This document shows, in pieces, positions 36,138 to 44,883 of a stretch of 46,203 bases of DNA (position 1 is its first letter; every line of letters starts with the position of its first letter). Where the stretch lies: NCBI GenBank assembly GCA_035591015.1, contig JAXIUW010055562.1, positions 1-46,203 of the forward strand, written 5' to 3'. Both the position numbers and the translations under genes were made by a program. The notes beneath the pieces are model-generated. The model did not search any database and had not been told where the DNA came from. It saw only the letters and a list, made by a program, of their open reading frames with translations. The DNA comes from Cephalothrix simula. Taxonomy: Eukaryota; Nemertea; Palaeonemertea; Archinemertea; Cephalotrichidae.

Positions 36138-36191
36138 GAGAGATTGGCTCAAACAAAATACTGCGCGACGGCTAAGTGCTAAGTCTAAGTG

Positions 36192-36227
36192 ATTTTTATA
36201 GTATTTACAGTGTTTATAGTGTTTATA
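36192..36227. repeat. 9-bp tandem repeat, four units
   Basis: Units atttttata, gtatttaca, gtgtttata, gtgtttata lie head to tail between rsmE and the secreted protein gene at 36262. Related strings (gattatcta) continue after the array. Non-coding. Confidence 0.75.
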
Positions 36228-36261
36228 GATTATCTAATAGGTTCTTCAATAGGTATTGCAC

Positions 36262-36774
36262 CTAAAATCGCTTTCCAAAAGCTATTCCGAAGTCTAGTGA
36301 ATACTGCTCTGTGGCAATCATTTGATCAGAAACTGAAGGCAGTGATGCTACCTCTATACTCGCCATTATTGAGTTCTTAAAGCCCGCCAATAGACCTAGT
36401 AATAGTCCACCAGCCAAAGCTCGCCCCATTGTTTTAAGAATTTCTACTCCAGAATCACGCTGTGCCATAGCTGCTACGCCACCCAACAAGACGCCGGCAG
36501 CGGCTCCCCAACCAATATTTATGCCGAGATTACTGATGTCTTCTTCTAAAGCTCTTTTAATTATGATGTCTTTTTCGGCATCGCTCATGGTTTGGGTAGG
36601 TATTTCTGGAAACTCCTCAATAAATCTGCCACCATCAGAAAAGTCAAATTCGCCAAAATCAAAGTTGTCTTCAACAAAAACCTCTTCACTATTCAGTGAA
36701 TCACTAAATTGAGCTACTGCGACCGCCGGCATCAAAACTAAGGCGAACACTACTATAAAAAATTTGGTTCTCAT
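36262..36774 (-). CDS. Secreted or membrane protein of unknown function
   Basis: Encodes 170 residues. A signal peptide is clear: MRTKFFIVVFALVLMPAVAVAQ with a likely cut after AVA. Next comes an acidic, Phe-rich segment (about residues 25-60), then two hydrophobic glycine-rich stretches (GWGAAAGVLLGGVAAMA and ALAGGLLLGLLAGF), which could be membrane helices or an outer-membrane-interacting hairpin. No family is recognised. It is divergent from plsC, with about 60 bp between starts. Confidence 0.72.
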   Translation of the reverse strand: MRTKFFIVVFALVLMPAVAVAQFSDSLNSEEVFVEDNFDFGEFDFSDGGRFIEEFPEIPTQTMSDAEKDIIIKRALEEDISNLGINIGWGAAAGVLLGGVAAMAQRDSGVEILKTMGRALAGGLLLGLLAGFKNSIMASIEVASLPSVSDQMIATEQYSLDFGIAFGKRF

Positions 36775-36835
36775 ATGCTATACTTGAGGCAGAAATTGAA
36801 TAGAGCCTCCAATCCCATAATTCTAGCAATTCACT

Positions 36836-37651
36836 ATGCAAATTGCATGCCTTCACCGTATCAAATTTTGGGGGCAAGAACTCAAGTGTCGGCTGCGGTT
36901 TTGGCTTGCCTATATTTGCTATCACCTCCGTGCCGCTGAGTTTTTCTTTATATCGGGATATTTAATCATGCTCACCCATCTAGGGCGCAAATCTAAAAAG
37001 CCCCAACGTGTCAGCAGGGTACTTGATTATGGCCATAATTGGGCGATGCGGATTTTAGCGGATACTGGCTTCTCTTTTCAGACACATAATATTGAAAGAA
37101 TGCCTAAAAACTGCGGTGTTATTATTGTTGCCAATCATCAGGCATCGCTTGATACCTATCTTCTGTCGTACCTGTTTAGAGCCAACATTGGCTTTTTGAC
37201 CAAAAACTCCCTATTCAAGATTCCCATATTCAGCTATTATCTCAAAACGATGCAGTGTGATAGCCTTGACCGTAGCGATCACAAGGCTGCCATTAAGCTG
37301 TATCCCGAAATCAGCCGTCGCATTGCCAAAAATAAATCTCTGTATGTGATTTTTCCTGAAGGAACACGCTCTAAAACTGATGCTATGCTGCCATTTAAGG
37401 CTAGCTCATTCCGCATTGCCACCGCTCAAGGTCTGCCTATTATGCCGGTATTTATCAATGGCACTCGTGGTGTACTTGATCCTAAATCATATCAGCCCGG
37501 AGCTCTCCGCCGTGTCAGCTTGAGCTTTGGTCAGCCTATCTATAGCCACATAAACAATCAAAATATGAATCGTCAAAAATTATCTGAACAGGTAAGAACC
37601 GAGATTGAGAACCTACGACAAGACTTAGAACAATTATCTGAGGCAAGATAA
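36836..37651 (+). CDS. plsC: 1-acyl-sn-glycerol-3-phosphate acyltransferase
   Basis: Membrane enzyme that acylates lysophosphatidic acid to phosphatidic acid in phospholipid synthesis. The catalytic NHxxxxD box is visible as NHQASLD (about residues 100-106), followed by the glycerophosphate-binding FPEGTRSKTD and the later PVFINGTRGVL motif. A hydrophobic segment lies near residues 30-46. The 271-residue length is normal. An in-frame ATG at about residue 45 (YLIMLTH) is an alternative start. It is monocistronic. Confidence 0.92.
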   Translation: MQIACLHRIKFWGQELKCRLRFWLAYICYHLRAAEFFFISGYLIMLTHLGRKSKKPQRVSRVLDYGHNWAMRILADTGFSFQTHNIERMPKNCGVIIVANHQASLDTYLLSYLFRANIGFLTKNSLFKIPIFSYYLKTMQCDSLDRSDHKAAIKLYPEISRRIAKNKSLYVIFPEGTRSKTDAMLPFKASSFRIATAQGLPIMPVFINGTRGVLDPKSYQPGALRRVSLSFGQPIYSHINNQNMNRQKLSEQVRTEIENLRQDLEQLSEAR

Positions 37652-37868
37652 AATCAACCAAAACCATTACCTGAACTTTAAGAAGCATGTTAAACTAGTA
37701 ACCTGTTAATATACACCTTATGCTTGTTATGTTGCGCTTTGCTTATTGCCTATAGTCAACTATTTTTTGCTCAATAGCATTTTGAGCGGTCAAAAATAGC
37801 TAAAGGTATTGAAAGCTATTCCTTAATAAGCGATAATCGCCAGTTAGATTGTTACCTACCTAGATTTT

Positions 37869-40145
37869 ATGATGTTTGAATATGCCATTAGCATCCTCTT
37901 AGCTACCAGTTTTGTTTCTATTGGGATTGCTTTATTTTTTTGGTTCAATGTTAAGAGCATTAATGTTTCTAAACTGTTAAGAGATAAAACTTCTCTACAA
38001 CGCTTGCTTGAAGTGTCAGATGCCATTCAACAAGGAGCGAACTCGTTCTTAAAGCGTGAATACACATATATGCTCGTCTTTATTGCTGTGTCTGCCGTTG
38101 CTTTATGGGGGTTAGTTGATCTTCAACTGCATGGCTATCCATTCACGGCATTTGCCTTTATAGCCGGTGCGGCAATCTCTATGCTTGCCGGATACATCGG
38201 CATGATAGCGGCTGTGACGGGTAATTCTAGAACATCTGCCGCCGCAACTAGGTCATTGGGGTTTGCCTTTAGAGTGGCATTTAATTCTGGAGCTGTGATG
38301 GGCTTTGGATTAACCGGCCTAGCCTTGGTGGGCTTGTTGGGGACGTATTTGGTACTTGAAGCAACGATGGGTTTAGACTCTATGGTGCATATTATGGAAG
38401 CCTTGGCCGGCTTTGGCTTAGGTGGCTCATCTATTGCCCTATTTGCCCGTGTTGGTGGAGGCATATACACCAAAGCCGCCGATGTAGGCGCCGACCTTGC
38501 TGGTAAGGTGGAAGAAGATATTCCCGAAGACGACCCCCGTAATCCCGCAGTAGTGGCTGATAATGTGGGTGATAATGTTGGCGATGTCGCCGGAATGGGT
38601 GCCGACTTGTTTGGCTCTATTGCCGAGAGTGCCTGTGCGGCTTTAGTTATTGGCTCTATTTCTATGGAGCTTGTCTCTAGCCCTTGGGCATTAATGTATC
38701 CCGTTTTAATAACTTGTTTGGGCATACCGACTTCTTTGATTGGAACATTATTTGCCAGAGCCAACACCGTAAATAAAGTTGAAGTTGCCCTAAAACGTAG
38801 TTTGATTTTTTCTACACTACTTATGGGGTTAGCACTGTACATTTTAACGCCCTTAATTATTCCTGAAAGTTTTGAATTTTATGGGCAAACTTATACCAAT
38901 TATGGCGTTTTATATAGTGTGCTCACCGGGTTGCTTGCTGGTGTAATTATTGGTTACGTGACTGATATTTACACCTCATATCGTCATAAACCGGTTAAAG
39001 ATGTAGCTAAGGCGTCAGTAACTGGCTCGGCTACCAACATTATCAGTGGATTGGCTTTGGGCTATATAAGTTGCGTTATTCCCATCATCATTTTGGCCTT
39101 AGCCATATTTACCGCCTACTCCTTGGCTGGTATGTACGGTATTGGTGTGGCTTCATTGGGAATGCTGGGCACTATTCCTATTGGTTTAACTATAGATGCT
39201 TTTGGTCCTGTTGCCGATAATGCCGGAGGCATCGCTGAGATGAGCGGATTAGGCCCTGATGTTCGTGCTAAAACCGATGCCCTAGATGCTGCCGGTAATA
39301 CCACGGCGGCTATCGGAAAGAGCTTTGCCATTGGCTCAGCCGCATTGACTTCTTTGGCTTTATTCTCGGCTTTTATGGTGCGTTCGGGCATTAACGAAAT
39401 TAATATGCTTGAGCCGCATATTCTATCGTTCTTACTGATTGGGGCTTTGATGCCGTTTATCTTTTTAGCATTAACGATGAAGTCTGTGGGCAATGCCGCC
39501 TTAAAGATGGTTGAAGAAGTTCGCCGTCAGTTCCAAACCATTCCGGGATTAAGACCAAGCTATACCCTAACCAATGCTGACTTAGAAAAACTGATGCCAT
39601 CGCTTTCGGCCGATAGCATCCGTCAACTTAAAAAGAGCGTCTTAAATGCAATCTTTCCCAGCGGCAAAATTTTTGTGGCCGCCTTCCGTGAAGCAGTTAG
39701 AGACTCTAAACTTAGCGACCAAGCTATTCGTGATGCGGGTAGCATTTTACCGACCGATGCCAAGCCCAATTATCACCGCTGCGTTGATATCTCAACCAAG
39801 AGCTCATTAAATGAAATGCTTTTGCCGGGCGCACAGGTAATCTTCACCCCTTTATTGGTTGGGTATTTATTTGGAGCTTCTTCTTTAGCAGCTCTGCTAA
39901 TAGGGTCTTTAGTTTGTGGAGTTATTTTAGCGACAGCCTCAGCCAACTCTGGTGGTGCTTGGGATAATGCTAAAAAATATATTGAGCTTGGTAATCTTGG
40001 CGGACGAGGCTCTGAAGCCCATAAGGCTGCGGTAATCGGCGATACTGTTGGCGACCCTCTAAAAGATACTTCAGGCCCTTCGCTTAATATTTTGATTAAA
40101 CTGCAGGCTATTATCAGTTTGGTTTTTGCTCCGTTCTTCCTTTAG
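37869..40145 (+). CDS. hppA: K+-dependent membrane pyrophosphatase
   Basis: Ion-pumping inorganic pyrophosphatase of 758 residues with about 16 hydrophobic segments. The substrate site is complete: [20 protein letters not shown] near residues 205-222, [17 protein letters not shown], and the C-terminal [18 protein letters not shown]. The cation-selectivity position reads GNTTAAIGK (Ala at about 480, Gly at 483), the K+-dependent pattern, as opposed to GNTTKATT in K+-independent enzymes. The [10 protein letters not shown] segment resembles proton-pumping members, but H+ versus Na+ is not decided. No strong Shine-Dalgarno sequence; a second ATG follows immediately (37872). Confidence 0.95.
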   Translation: MMFEYAISILLATSFVSIGIALFFWFNVKSINVSKLLRDKTSLQRLLEVSDAIQQGANSFLKREYTYMLVFIAVSAVALWGLVDLQLHGYPFTAFAFIAGAAISMLAGYIGMIAAVTGNSRTSAAATRSLGFAFRVAFNSGAVMGFGLTGLALVGLLGTYLVLEATMGLDSMVHIMEALAGFGLGGSSIALFARVGGGIYTKAADVGADLAGKVEEDIPEDDPRNPAVVADNVGDNVGDVAGMGADLFGSIAESACAALVIGSISMELVSSPWALMYPVLITCLGIPTSLIGTLFARANTVNKVEVALKRSLIFSTLLMGLALYILTPLIIPESFEFYGQTYTNYGVLYSVLTGLLAGVIIGYVTDIYTSYRHKPVKDVAKASVTGSATNIISGLALGYISCVIPIIILALAIFTAYSLAGMYGIGVASLGMLGTIPIGLTIDAFGPVADNAGGIAEMSGLGPDVRAKTDALDAAGNTTAAIGKSFAIGSAALTSLALFSAFMVRSGINEINMLEPHILSFLLIGALMPFIFLALTMKSVGNAALKMVEEVRRQFQTIPGLRPSYTLTNADLEKLMPSLSADSIRQLKKSVLNAIFPSGKIFVAAFREAVRDSKLSDQAIRDAGSILPTDAKPNYHRCVDISTKSSLNEMLLPGAQVIFTPLLVGYLFGASSLAALLIGSLVCGVILATASANSGGAWDNAKKYIELGNLGGRGSEAHKAAVIGDTVGDPLKDTSGPSLNILIKLQAIISLVFAPFFL

Positions 40146-40181
40146 AAGAATAACCGGTGCGCTGGTTAAACTAATTTCAGC

Positions 40182-40661
40182 ATGAACACTAAAAATACGA
40201 CTAAAACAGCTTCAAACTCTAAGTCTTCTGATGTTGTGCGCTTGTCTAAAGATAAGTTGCGCCAGATTGGCCACAAATTGCCACATTTGCAAGAAGAAAT
40301 TCTTTTGCAACTGATTGAAAAACTTTATGAAATGCGCTTAGAAAGCCGAGCCATAGTGAACCAATCTATTCAAAGCGACATAAATCAAAAAGAAGACAGT
40401 AAAGATGTTGGCGACAGTGTAGACCTAGCCAGTGATGACCGTGATAAAGAATTTTCACTTTTGTTACGACAACGGCACATTGAGCGATTAAAACTTGTTG
40501 AAGAGGCTTTTCAACGAATGGACGAAGGAGAATATGGTCTTTGCCAAGGCACTGAAGAACCTATTAACCCTAACCGTCTGCTGATTATGCCGTTAACGCG
40601 CTACAGTATTGAATATCAAGAACAGCAAGAAAAGCGTTCTGGAGTTACCACTAAAAGATAA
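40182..40661 (+). CDS. DksA/TraR-family protein lacking zinc cysteines
   Basis: Encodes 159 residues. The family layout is kept: a long helical coiled-coil section (about 40-110, with LRQRHIERLKLVEEAFQRMDEG) followed by EYGLCQGTEEPINPNRLLIMPLTRYSIEYQ, which aligns with the C4 finger EYGxCxxCGExIxxxRLxAxPxAxxCxxCQ of DksA. Only one of the four zinc cysteines is present. The coiled-coil tip has acidic residues (DSVDLASDDRD). DksA-type proteins enter the RNA polymerase secondary channel and work with ppGpp; whether this cysteine-poor form does so is inferred. It starts about 36 bp after hppA and may be cotranscribed. Confidence 0.85.
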   Translation: MNTKNTTKTASNSKSSDVVRLSKDKLRQIGHKLPHLQEEILLQLIEKLYEMRLESRAIVNQSIQSDINQKEDSKDVGDSVDLASDDRDKEFSLLLRQRHIERLKLVEEAFQRMDEGEYGLCQGTEEPINPNRLLIMPLTRYSIEYQEQQEKRSGVTTKR

Positions 40662-40698
40662 TTAGAGCTGCTATTGTAGATTACTGCAAGAATTGTCC

Positions 40699-41121
40699 AT
40701 GAAAATAAATAAGTTTTATGTTCGTTATTTATTGCTGAGCGGGGCATGCCTCATGTTTATGGGTATGGGCGATGCTACGCAGAAACCGCTAAGAGCTCCG
40801 CTGTCTGGTGAAAACTATACGGTTGAAGTGATTGATATTGATGGCAATTCATATAGGGCATCACGCTTTAGTTGTGAGGGGCAAACTTATTTTGAGGCTG
40901 AATATGGACGCACCAAAATTATTATTCCGTTCTCTAAATTAGTCTCGGTAACTTTGTTGCCCGCACAAAGCGGCTCTAAAAATAAAGTGCAGGCGCAGAT
41001 TGAGCTTGATGACGGAAACGTAGTTAGCACCGTTATGAATGCGCTTTCTAGGTGCTACGGCGAGAGCGACTTTGCTTTCTATGAGATTAAAATTGAAAAT
41101 ATCAGGCAAGTAATTTTTTAA
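40699..41121 (+). CDS. Secreted protein of unknown function
   Basis: Encodes 140 residues from the ATG at 40699; a TTG two codons upstream (40693) is an alternative. The N-terminus is a signal peptide (KINKFYVRYLLLSGACLMFMGMGDA). The mature part looks beta-rich, with two cysteines (FSCEGQ and SRCYGE) that could form a disulfide. No family is recognised. It follows the DksA-like gene by 37 bp on the same strand and ends 15 bp before the tRNA-Ser gene. Confidence 0.68.
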   Translation: MKINKFYVRYLLLSGACLMFMGMGDATQKPLRAPLSGENYTVEVIDIDGNSYRASRFSCEGQTYFEAEYGRTKIIIPFSKLVSVTLLPAQSGSKNKVQAQIELDDGNVVSTVMNALSRCYGESDFAFYEIKIENIRQVIF

Positions 41122-41136
41122 TCCCTAACAATTTTC

Positions 41137-41224
41137 GGAGAGATGACCGAGTGGCTTAAGGTGCACGCCTGGAAAGCGTGTGTACTTAATCGTACCGAGG
41201 GTTCGAATCCCTCTCTCTCCGCCA
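41137..41224 (+). tRNA. tRNA-Ser (anticodon GGA)
   Basis: A long-variable-arm tRNA. Acceptor GGAGAGA pairs with TCTCTCC; the anticodon loop reads CTGGAAAG, giving GGA at 41171-41173; the variable arm is about 41183-41198, and the T-arm is GAGGG TTCGAAT CCCTC. Discriminator G and encoded CCA end at 41224. It reads UCC and UCU codons. The conserved chromosome ends here: everything to its right in the window is decayed or unidentified, so it may have been an integration site. Confidence 0.93.
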
Positions 41225-41653
41225 AAGTTGCTGCGCTTACGAACATACTGCTATTTAAAACTGAAGGCATTATGGCGTGATGAGTATAAAACGAGGCTCT
41301 ACGGCCAACGGTAGCAAACCTACGGAATTAGTACGTTAAGTATATCTTTTCATTTGGCGTTTAAGAGATGATGCTGCGCTCAAGCGTGGTGTACACTTGA
41401 AACTTTCGGATAGCGCGAATGAAGAAGGCACTCCCTAGATCTTGTTTTGATATTCAAATGGCGTTTCAGACGCTTTATAAGCATGAGTCATGATTAGGCA
41501 AGGCTCGCTACTAATGACCGGCTGCATTTATGCGGGTTTTGGTTTTTATAATTCAAAACGATCAATACATCGCCAAAAACACTTAATTTATCGGTGATAT
41601 TCCATAAAGAAGGCAAAAATTAAACTACCATTATCTTGATATGAATCATTTTA
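41225..41653. other. Non-coding stretch behind tRNA-Ser
   Basis: About 430 bp with no open frame of note. I see no recognisable remnant of an integrase and no repeat of the tRNA 3' end in direct orientation. A string TTGGCGTTT/ATGGCGTTT occurs at about 41355 and 41458. The base composition matches the degraded sequence that follows. Confidence 0.5.
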
Positions 41654-42076
41654 ATGATTGGAGTTTTGGGTAGTGCTATTTTTATACAAAAAGAGCCAGC
41701 AAAACTTGTTTCAAACAACTAAGTGCTGAATATTGCTACTGGCGAGCAGCTTTACCAACAAAATTGTGCAAGTTGCCATGGGATAAACCTGCAAGGTCAA
41801 CCAAATTGGCGTTCAAAAAATGCTGATAGAGTTTTCTTGCTCCCCTCATGATGAAACAGGACACACATGGCATCATATGATGGAGTTTTATTTAATTAAA
41901 CAAAACTTGGAGGCAAAGGTATAGTCAAGCTGTTGGGTTATAAAAACCCAAATAGTGGCATGCCGGCCTACGAAGACAGTCTGAGTGATGAGCAAATTAT
42001 CGCAATATTAAACTATGTTAAATCAGCATGGCCGCAGAAAATACGTGATATTCACTCTGCCAGAAATACTAGGTAA
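41654..42076 (+). pseudogene. Cytochrome c pseudogene
   Basis: A class I c-type cytochrome is still legible. An ATG at 41654 opens a hydrophobic segment (MIGVLGSAIFIQ). After an in-frame TAA at 41720-41722 the frame continues with GEQLYQQNCASCHGINLQGQ, including the haem-binding CASCH at 41765-41779. Two tandem stops follow, and the reading moves to a second frame for HDETGHTWHH and back to the first for GKGIVKLLGYKNPNSGMPAY (Met haem ligand in GMPAY at 41957-41971) and LSDEQIIAILNYVKSAW, ending at TAA 42074-42076. One nonsense codon and at least two frameshifts make it non-functional. Its host electron-transport role is unknown. Confidence 0.88.
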
Positions 42077-42114
42077 GTTTTATGCCCTGAACTAAAAATT
42101 TGCTTGTTAGAGAT

Positions 42115-42504
42115 TTATTGACTCATTAAAAATATAAGCACCAATATATTCAATGTTCCAAATACCAATTCAAATACTAACCCCTTTACGATTTGTTTAT
42201 TTGGCTTCCCGTCACAAACTATACTAACAACCCTTCCAATGGCAAAACTCATAAAGATTAAAATTGCAATGACTAGTGAATATAATCTAATTTGATGCAA
42301 AAACAGCCCTAATAGGATAATTATTCCAGAACACAACATGACAGAGCTGATGCCACGCACCTCGCTTAATAAATCAACATCACTGGCTATCGTAATGCCA
42401 GAACTTTTCAAATATGTATCTATTGGCTTTATTAACCTAAAAAAGCCGACCATGGTCAATAATAGGCCAGAAAGAACTTGGACAACCAATGACAATAGTT
42501 CCAT
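42115..42504 (-). CDS. DUF4345-like membrane protein
   Basis: Encodes 129 residues with four hydrophobic segments (LVVQVLSGLLLTMVGFF; GISSVMLCSGIIILLGLF; YSLVIAILIFMSFAIG; LVFELVFGTLNILVLIF). The pattern, with a conserved SEVRG in the second loop and GR after the third helix, resembles DUF4345 proteins, whose function is unknown. It has no visible frameshift and may be intact. It lies in the decayed region, tail to tail with the cytochrome c remnant. A GGAG before the ATG (aacaggagtag on the coding strand) supports the start at 42504. Confidence 0.72.
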   Translation of the reverse strand: MELLSLVVQVLSGLLLTMVGFFRLIKPIDTYLKSSGITIASDVDLLSEVRGISSVMLCSGIIILLGLFLHQIRLYSLVIAILIFMSFAIGRVVSIVCDGKPNKQIVKGLVFELVFGTLNILVLIFLMSQ

Positions 42505-42631
42505 TTTTTACTACTCCTGTTACACTCTAGCGACTTAATAGCCACATATTAACTATCCTAAACAATTAATCTGAGAATACTATTTTAATGCCTTAAATAC
42601 AATCGCATAAATTGATAAACGAGGTGGTTTT

Positions 42632-42751
42632 TTAATCAGTGTTTGCAATTGCTGCCTCTAGAAAATTAAACACTGGCAGACGCTCACATTCACATTTATT
42701 TTCCATAGTCTCTAGGCCATCTTTTTTTGATTTCCATTTTCGGAGTGTCAT
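42632..42751 (-). CDS. Possible 39-residue peptide gene
   Basis: On the minus strand an AAGGGAT, 8 nt before an ATG at 42751, opens a 39-codon frame ending at TAA (42632-42634). The product is basic at the N-terminus (MTLRKWKSKKDG) and has two adjacent cysteines in NKCECERLP. It has no recognisable family. The only evidence is the good ribosome-binding site and an intact frame in an otherwise decayed region. Confidence 0.35.
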   Translation of the reverse strand: MTLRKWKSKKDGLETMENKCECERLPVFNFLEAAIANTD

Positions 42752-43104
42752 AATTCACATCCCTTGAAATGAAGATAGAAACTTTTCTTTATACCATTGA
42801 ATTTAGCAGATCGATGCTTAGTCATTGGTGATGGAGAGGATTCGAACCCAAAGGTAGTCAACACACCGCCATTAACCTAAAACGAACTTTCATGCCTTAG
42901 AAAGGGCATATCCTTAAAACTCAGCATTTGCAGACTTTTTGCTGCTTGCAATTGACTCGCTCTCTATAAAAACACCCCGTTTGCTCTAATTTTTATCCTA
43001 TATATGCATCTTTCCTGAAAAATATCGTACTTGGAAAAGCGAAGTATGGAGCTTTTAGTCATGGGAAATCAAGGGATTCGCAATTGACCAGTTCGCACCA
43101 GTCT
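42752..43104. other. Degraded gap with a tRNA-end relic
   Basis: About 350 bp without a gene. It includes the tRNA 3'-end-like sequence at 42826-42849. The rest is AT-rich and I see nothing further in it. Confidence 0.45.
42826..42849 (-). pseudogene. tRNA 3'-end relic
   Basis: Read on the minus strand, the sequence GGGTTCGAATCC followed by TCTCCATCACCA looks like a T-loop, acceptor strand and CCA end of a tRNA. The bases before it (about 42850-42885) do not fold into a D-arm or anticodon arm that I can recognise. It shares GGGTTCGAATCC with the intact tRNA-Ser at 41137 in the opposite orientation. It could be a leftover attachment site or a decayed tRNA of the Ser or Tyr type. Confidence 0.4.
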
Positions 43105-43750
43105 ATGCTTGTTATTGTCAGCCAGTGGGCTGACGTAGCACATTATTATCTGCACGAATGACAATGGGCTTTGTGGCAGTTCTCTTTAGACGACCAAGTA
43201 AGCTGGTCTTCCGACAAGCTAAAAGCCTGCCTGAGTTTATTAGCCAACTACTGTGTTCTACGGTCGGCATATCGTCTATATCGACTGGGACACCGCCATA
43301 TTCGTTTTATCAGAATAACGAGCAGTATTTGCATCAGCTACACTACATTGGTCAGGGGGGAATATGTTCTGGAGCAGATCTGTATTGAGGATACCCCAAC
43401 CAGCTCCTTTGAAGAAATTGACTATGAAATCGTACAGCCCGGTGCATCGGTTACGTTATTTGAGACTGACGTGCTGACCGCACCTGAAGTCGCAGGGCAA
43501 GAATTACTCAGCACAGGCGATGGCCGATGATTGGGTTGGAGCATTTGTGGCCAGCCCCGCACAAACCAAGTGCCGCCAAATCAGTATCGATATTGTCATG
43601 ATACATGATCATGCTGCGTAGAGCCTACTACGCCAATGTACACGGGGCAAAGATGCTTTGTTCAGTGTGTCTATCATTGGGCAAGGCCATGTTGGTGCGA
43701 AACCTGAAAGACGATTTCGCACCAAAACCTTTGAACGCCACCAGCAATGA
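43105..43750 (+). pseudogene. Frame-hopping remnant of an unidentified gene
   Basis: No single frame explains this stretch, but protein-like segments appear in sequence in different frames. Frame 1 from the ATG at 43105 gives VIVSQWADVAHYYLHE, a stop at 43159-43161, then WQFSLDDQVSWSSDKLKA. Another frame gives YGRHIVYIDWDTAIFVLSE near 43260-43317, a third gives NNEQYLHQLHYIGQGG, then frame 1 resumes with EYVLEQICIEDTPTSSFEE up to 43530. A further frame gives MADDWVGAFVASPAQTK and ends at TGA 43748-43750. Several small indels in a once-intact gene would explain this. I do not recognise the family; a phage structural protein is only a guess. Confidence 0.5.
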
Positions 43751-43754
43751 TTAA

Positions 43755-44883
43755 TTAGTTAAACTGGGCACTTACTTCATTGCTTGGAGCAGATACCTTA
43801 CCTTTATCGTCTTTCGTAGTTACGACGTAATAGTAGGTTGTGCCAGTGCTCAGGGATGTATCTTCATACGTAGTGGCATTTATGGTAGTAAGTTCAGTTA
43901 CACCTGAGCCCTTGATGTCTGTGATAGAGCTTTCTGAGCGATACACAGTGTAAGTGGGGCTGCTGACATTACTATTGGCATCCCAATTCAGCGTAATTTT
44001 GCCAGTACTCGCTGTTACAGTTACGACTGGCGGCGTGATGAGCGCAGCACTTACTACATTGCTTGGAGCAGATACCCTACCATTATTGTCTTTTGTAGTT
44101 ACGACGTAATAGTAGGTTGTGCCATTCTGCGCAGTTGTGTCATCGTACGTAGTTGCATCTCCTATGCTATAAATAGTTACATTTGAGATGTCTGTGATAG
44201 GGCTTTCTGAGCGATACACAGTGTAAGTGGGATTACTGACATTACTATTAGCATTCCAGTTCAGCGTAATTTTGCCAGCACTCGCTGTTACAGTTACGAC
44301 TGGCGGCGTGATGAGCGCAGCACTTACTTCATTGCTTGGAATAGAATTATTACCTTTATCGTCTTCCGTAATTACCACGTAATAGTAGGTTGTGCCATTG
44401 ATCGCAGTTGCATCTTCATACTTAGTGGCCTTTATGGTAGTAAGTTTATTTACGCCCGAACCTTTGATGCCTATGATAGAGCTTTCTGAGCGATACACAG
44501 TGTAAGTGGGATTACTGACCTTACTATTAGCATCCCAATTCAGCGTAATTTTTTTACCAGCCACTGCTACAGTTACGACTGGCGGCGTGATGGTGCAACT
44601 TTTGCAAAGCTTGGCACTTACTTCATTGCTTGGAGCAGAAACCCTGCTGTCGCCTTCAGCAGTTACAACGTAATGGTAGGTCGTGCCAGTGTTCAGGGAT
44701 GTATCTTCATACCTAGTGGCATTTATGGTAGTAAGTTTAGTTACACCTGAGTCCTTGATGTCTTTGATAGTGCTTTCTGAGCGATACACAGTGTAAGTGG
44801 GGCTCTTGACGTTACTATTGACATCCCAGTCCAGCGTAATTTTTTGAGCAAGCGCTGCTACTTTTACGATTGGCGGTGTGATA
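43755..44883 (-). repeat. Four tandem FN3-coding DNA repeats
   Basis: The DNA units end at about 44040, 44313, 44592 and 44883, giving periods near 273, 279 and 291 bp. Long blocks are nearly identical between copies, for example around GAGCGATACACAGTGTAAGT and the string GACTGGCGGCGTGATG. Such similarity indicates recent duplication or gene conversion and would allow the copy number to change by recombination. Confidence 0.9.

Noticed and set aside
38135-38842. 235-codon minus-strand frame inside hppA
   Set aside because: It is a shadow of hppA; its low-complexity Ala/Pro/Ser sequence is typical of an antisense frame.
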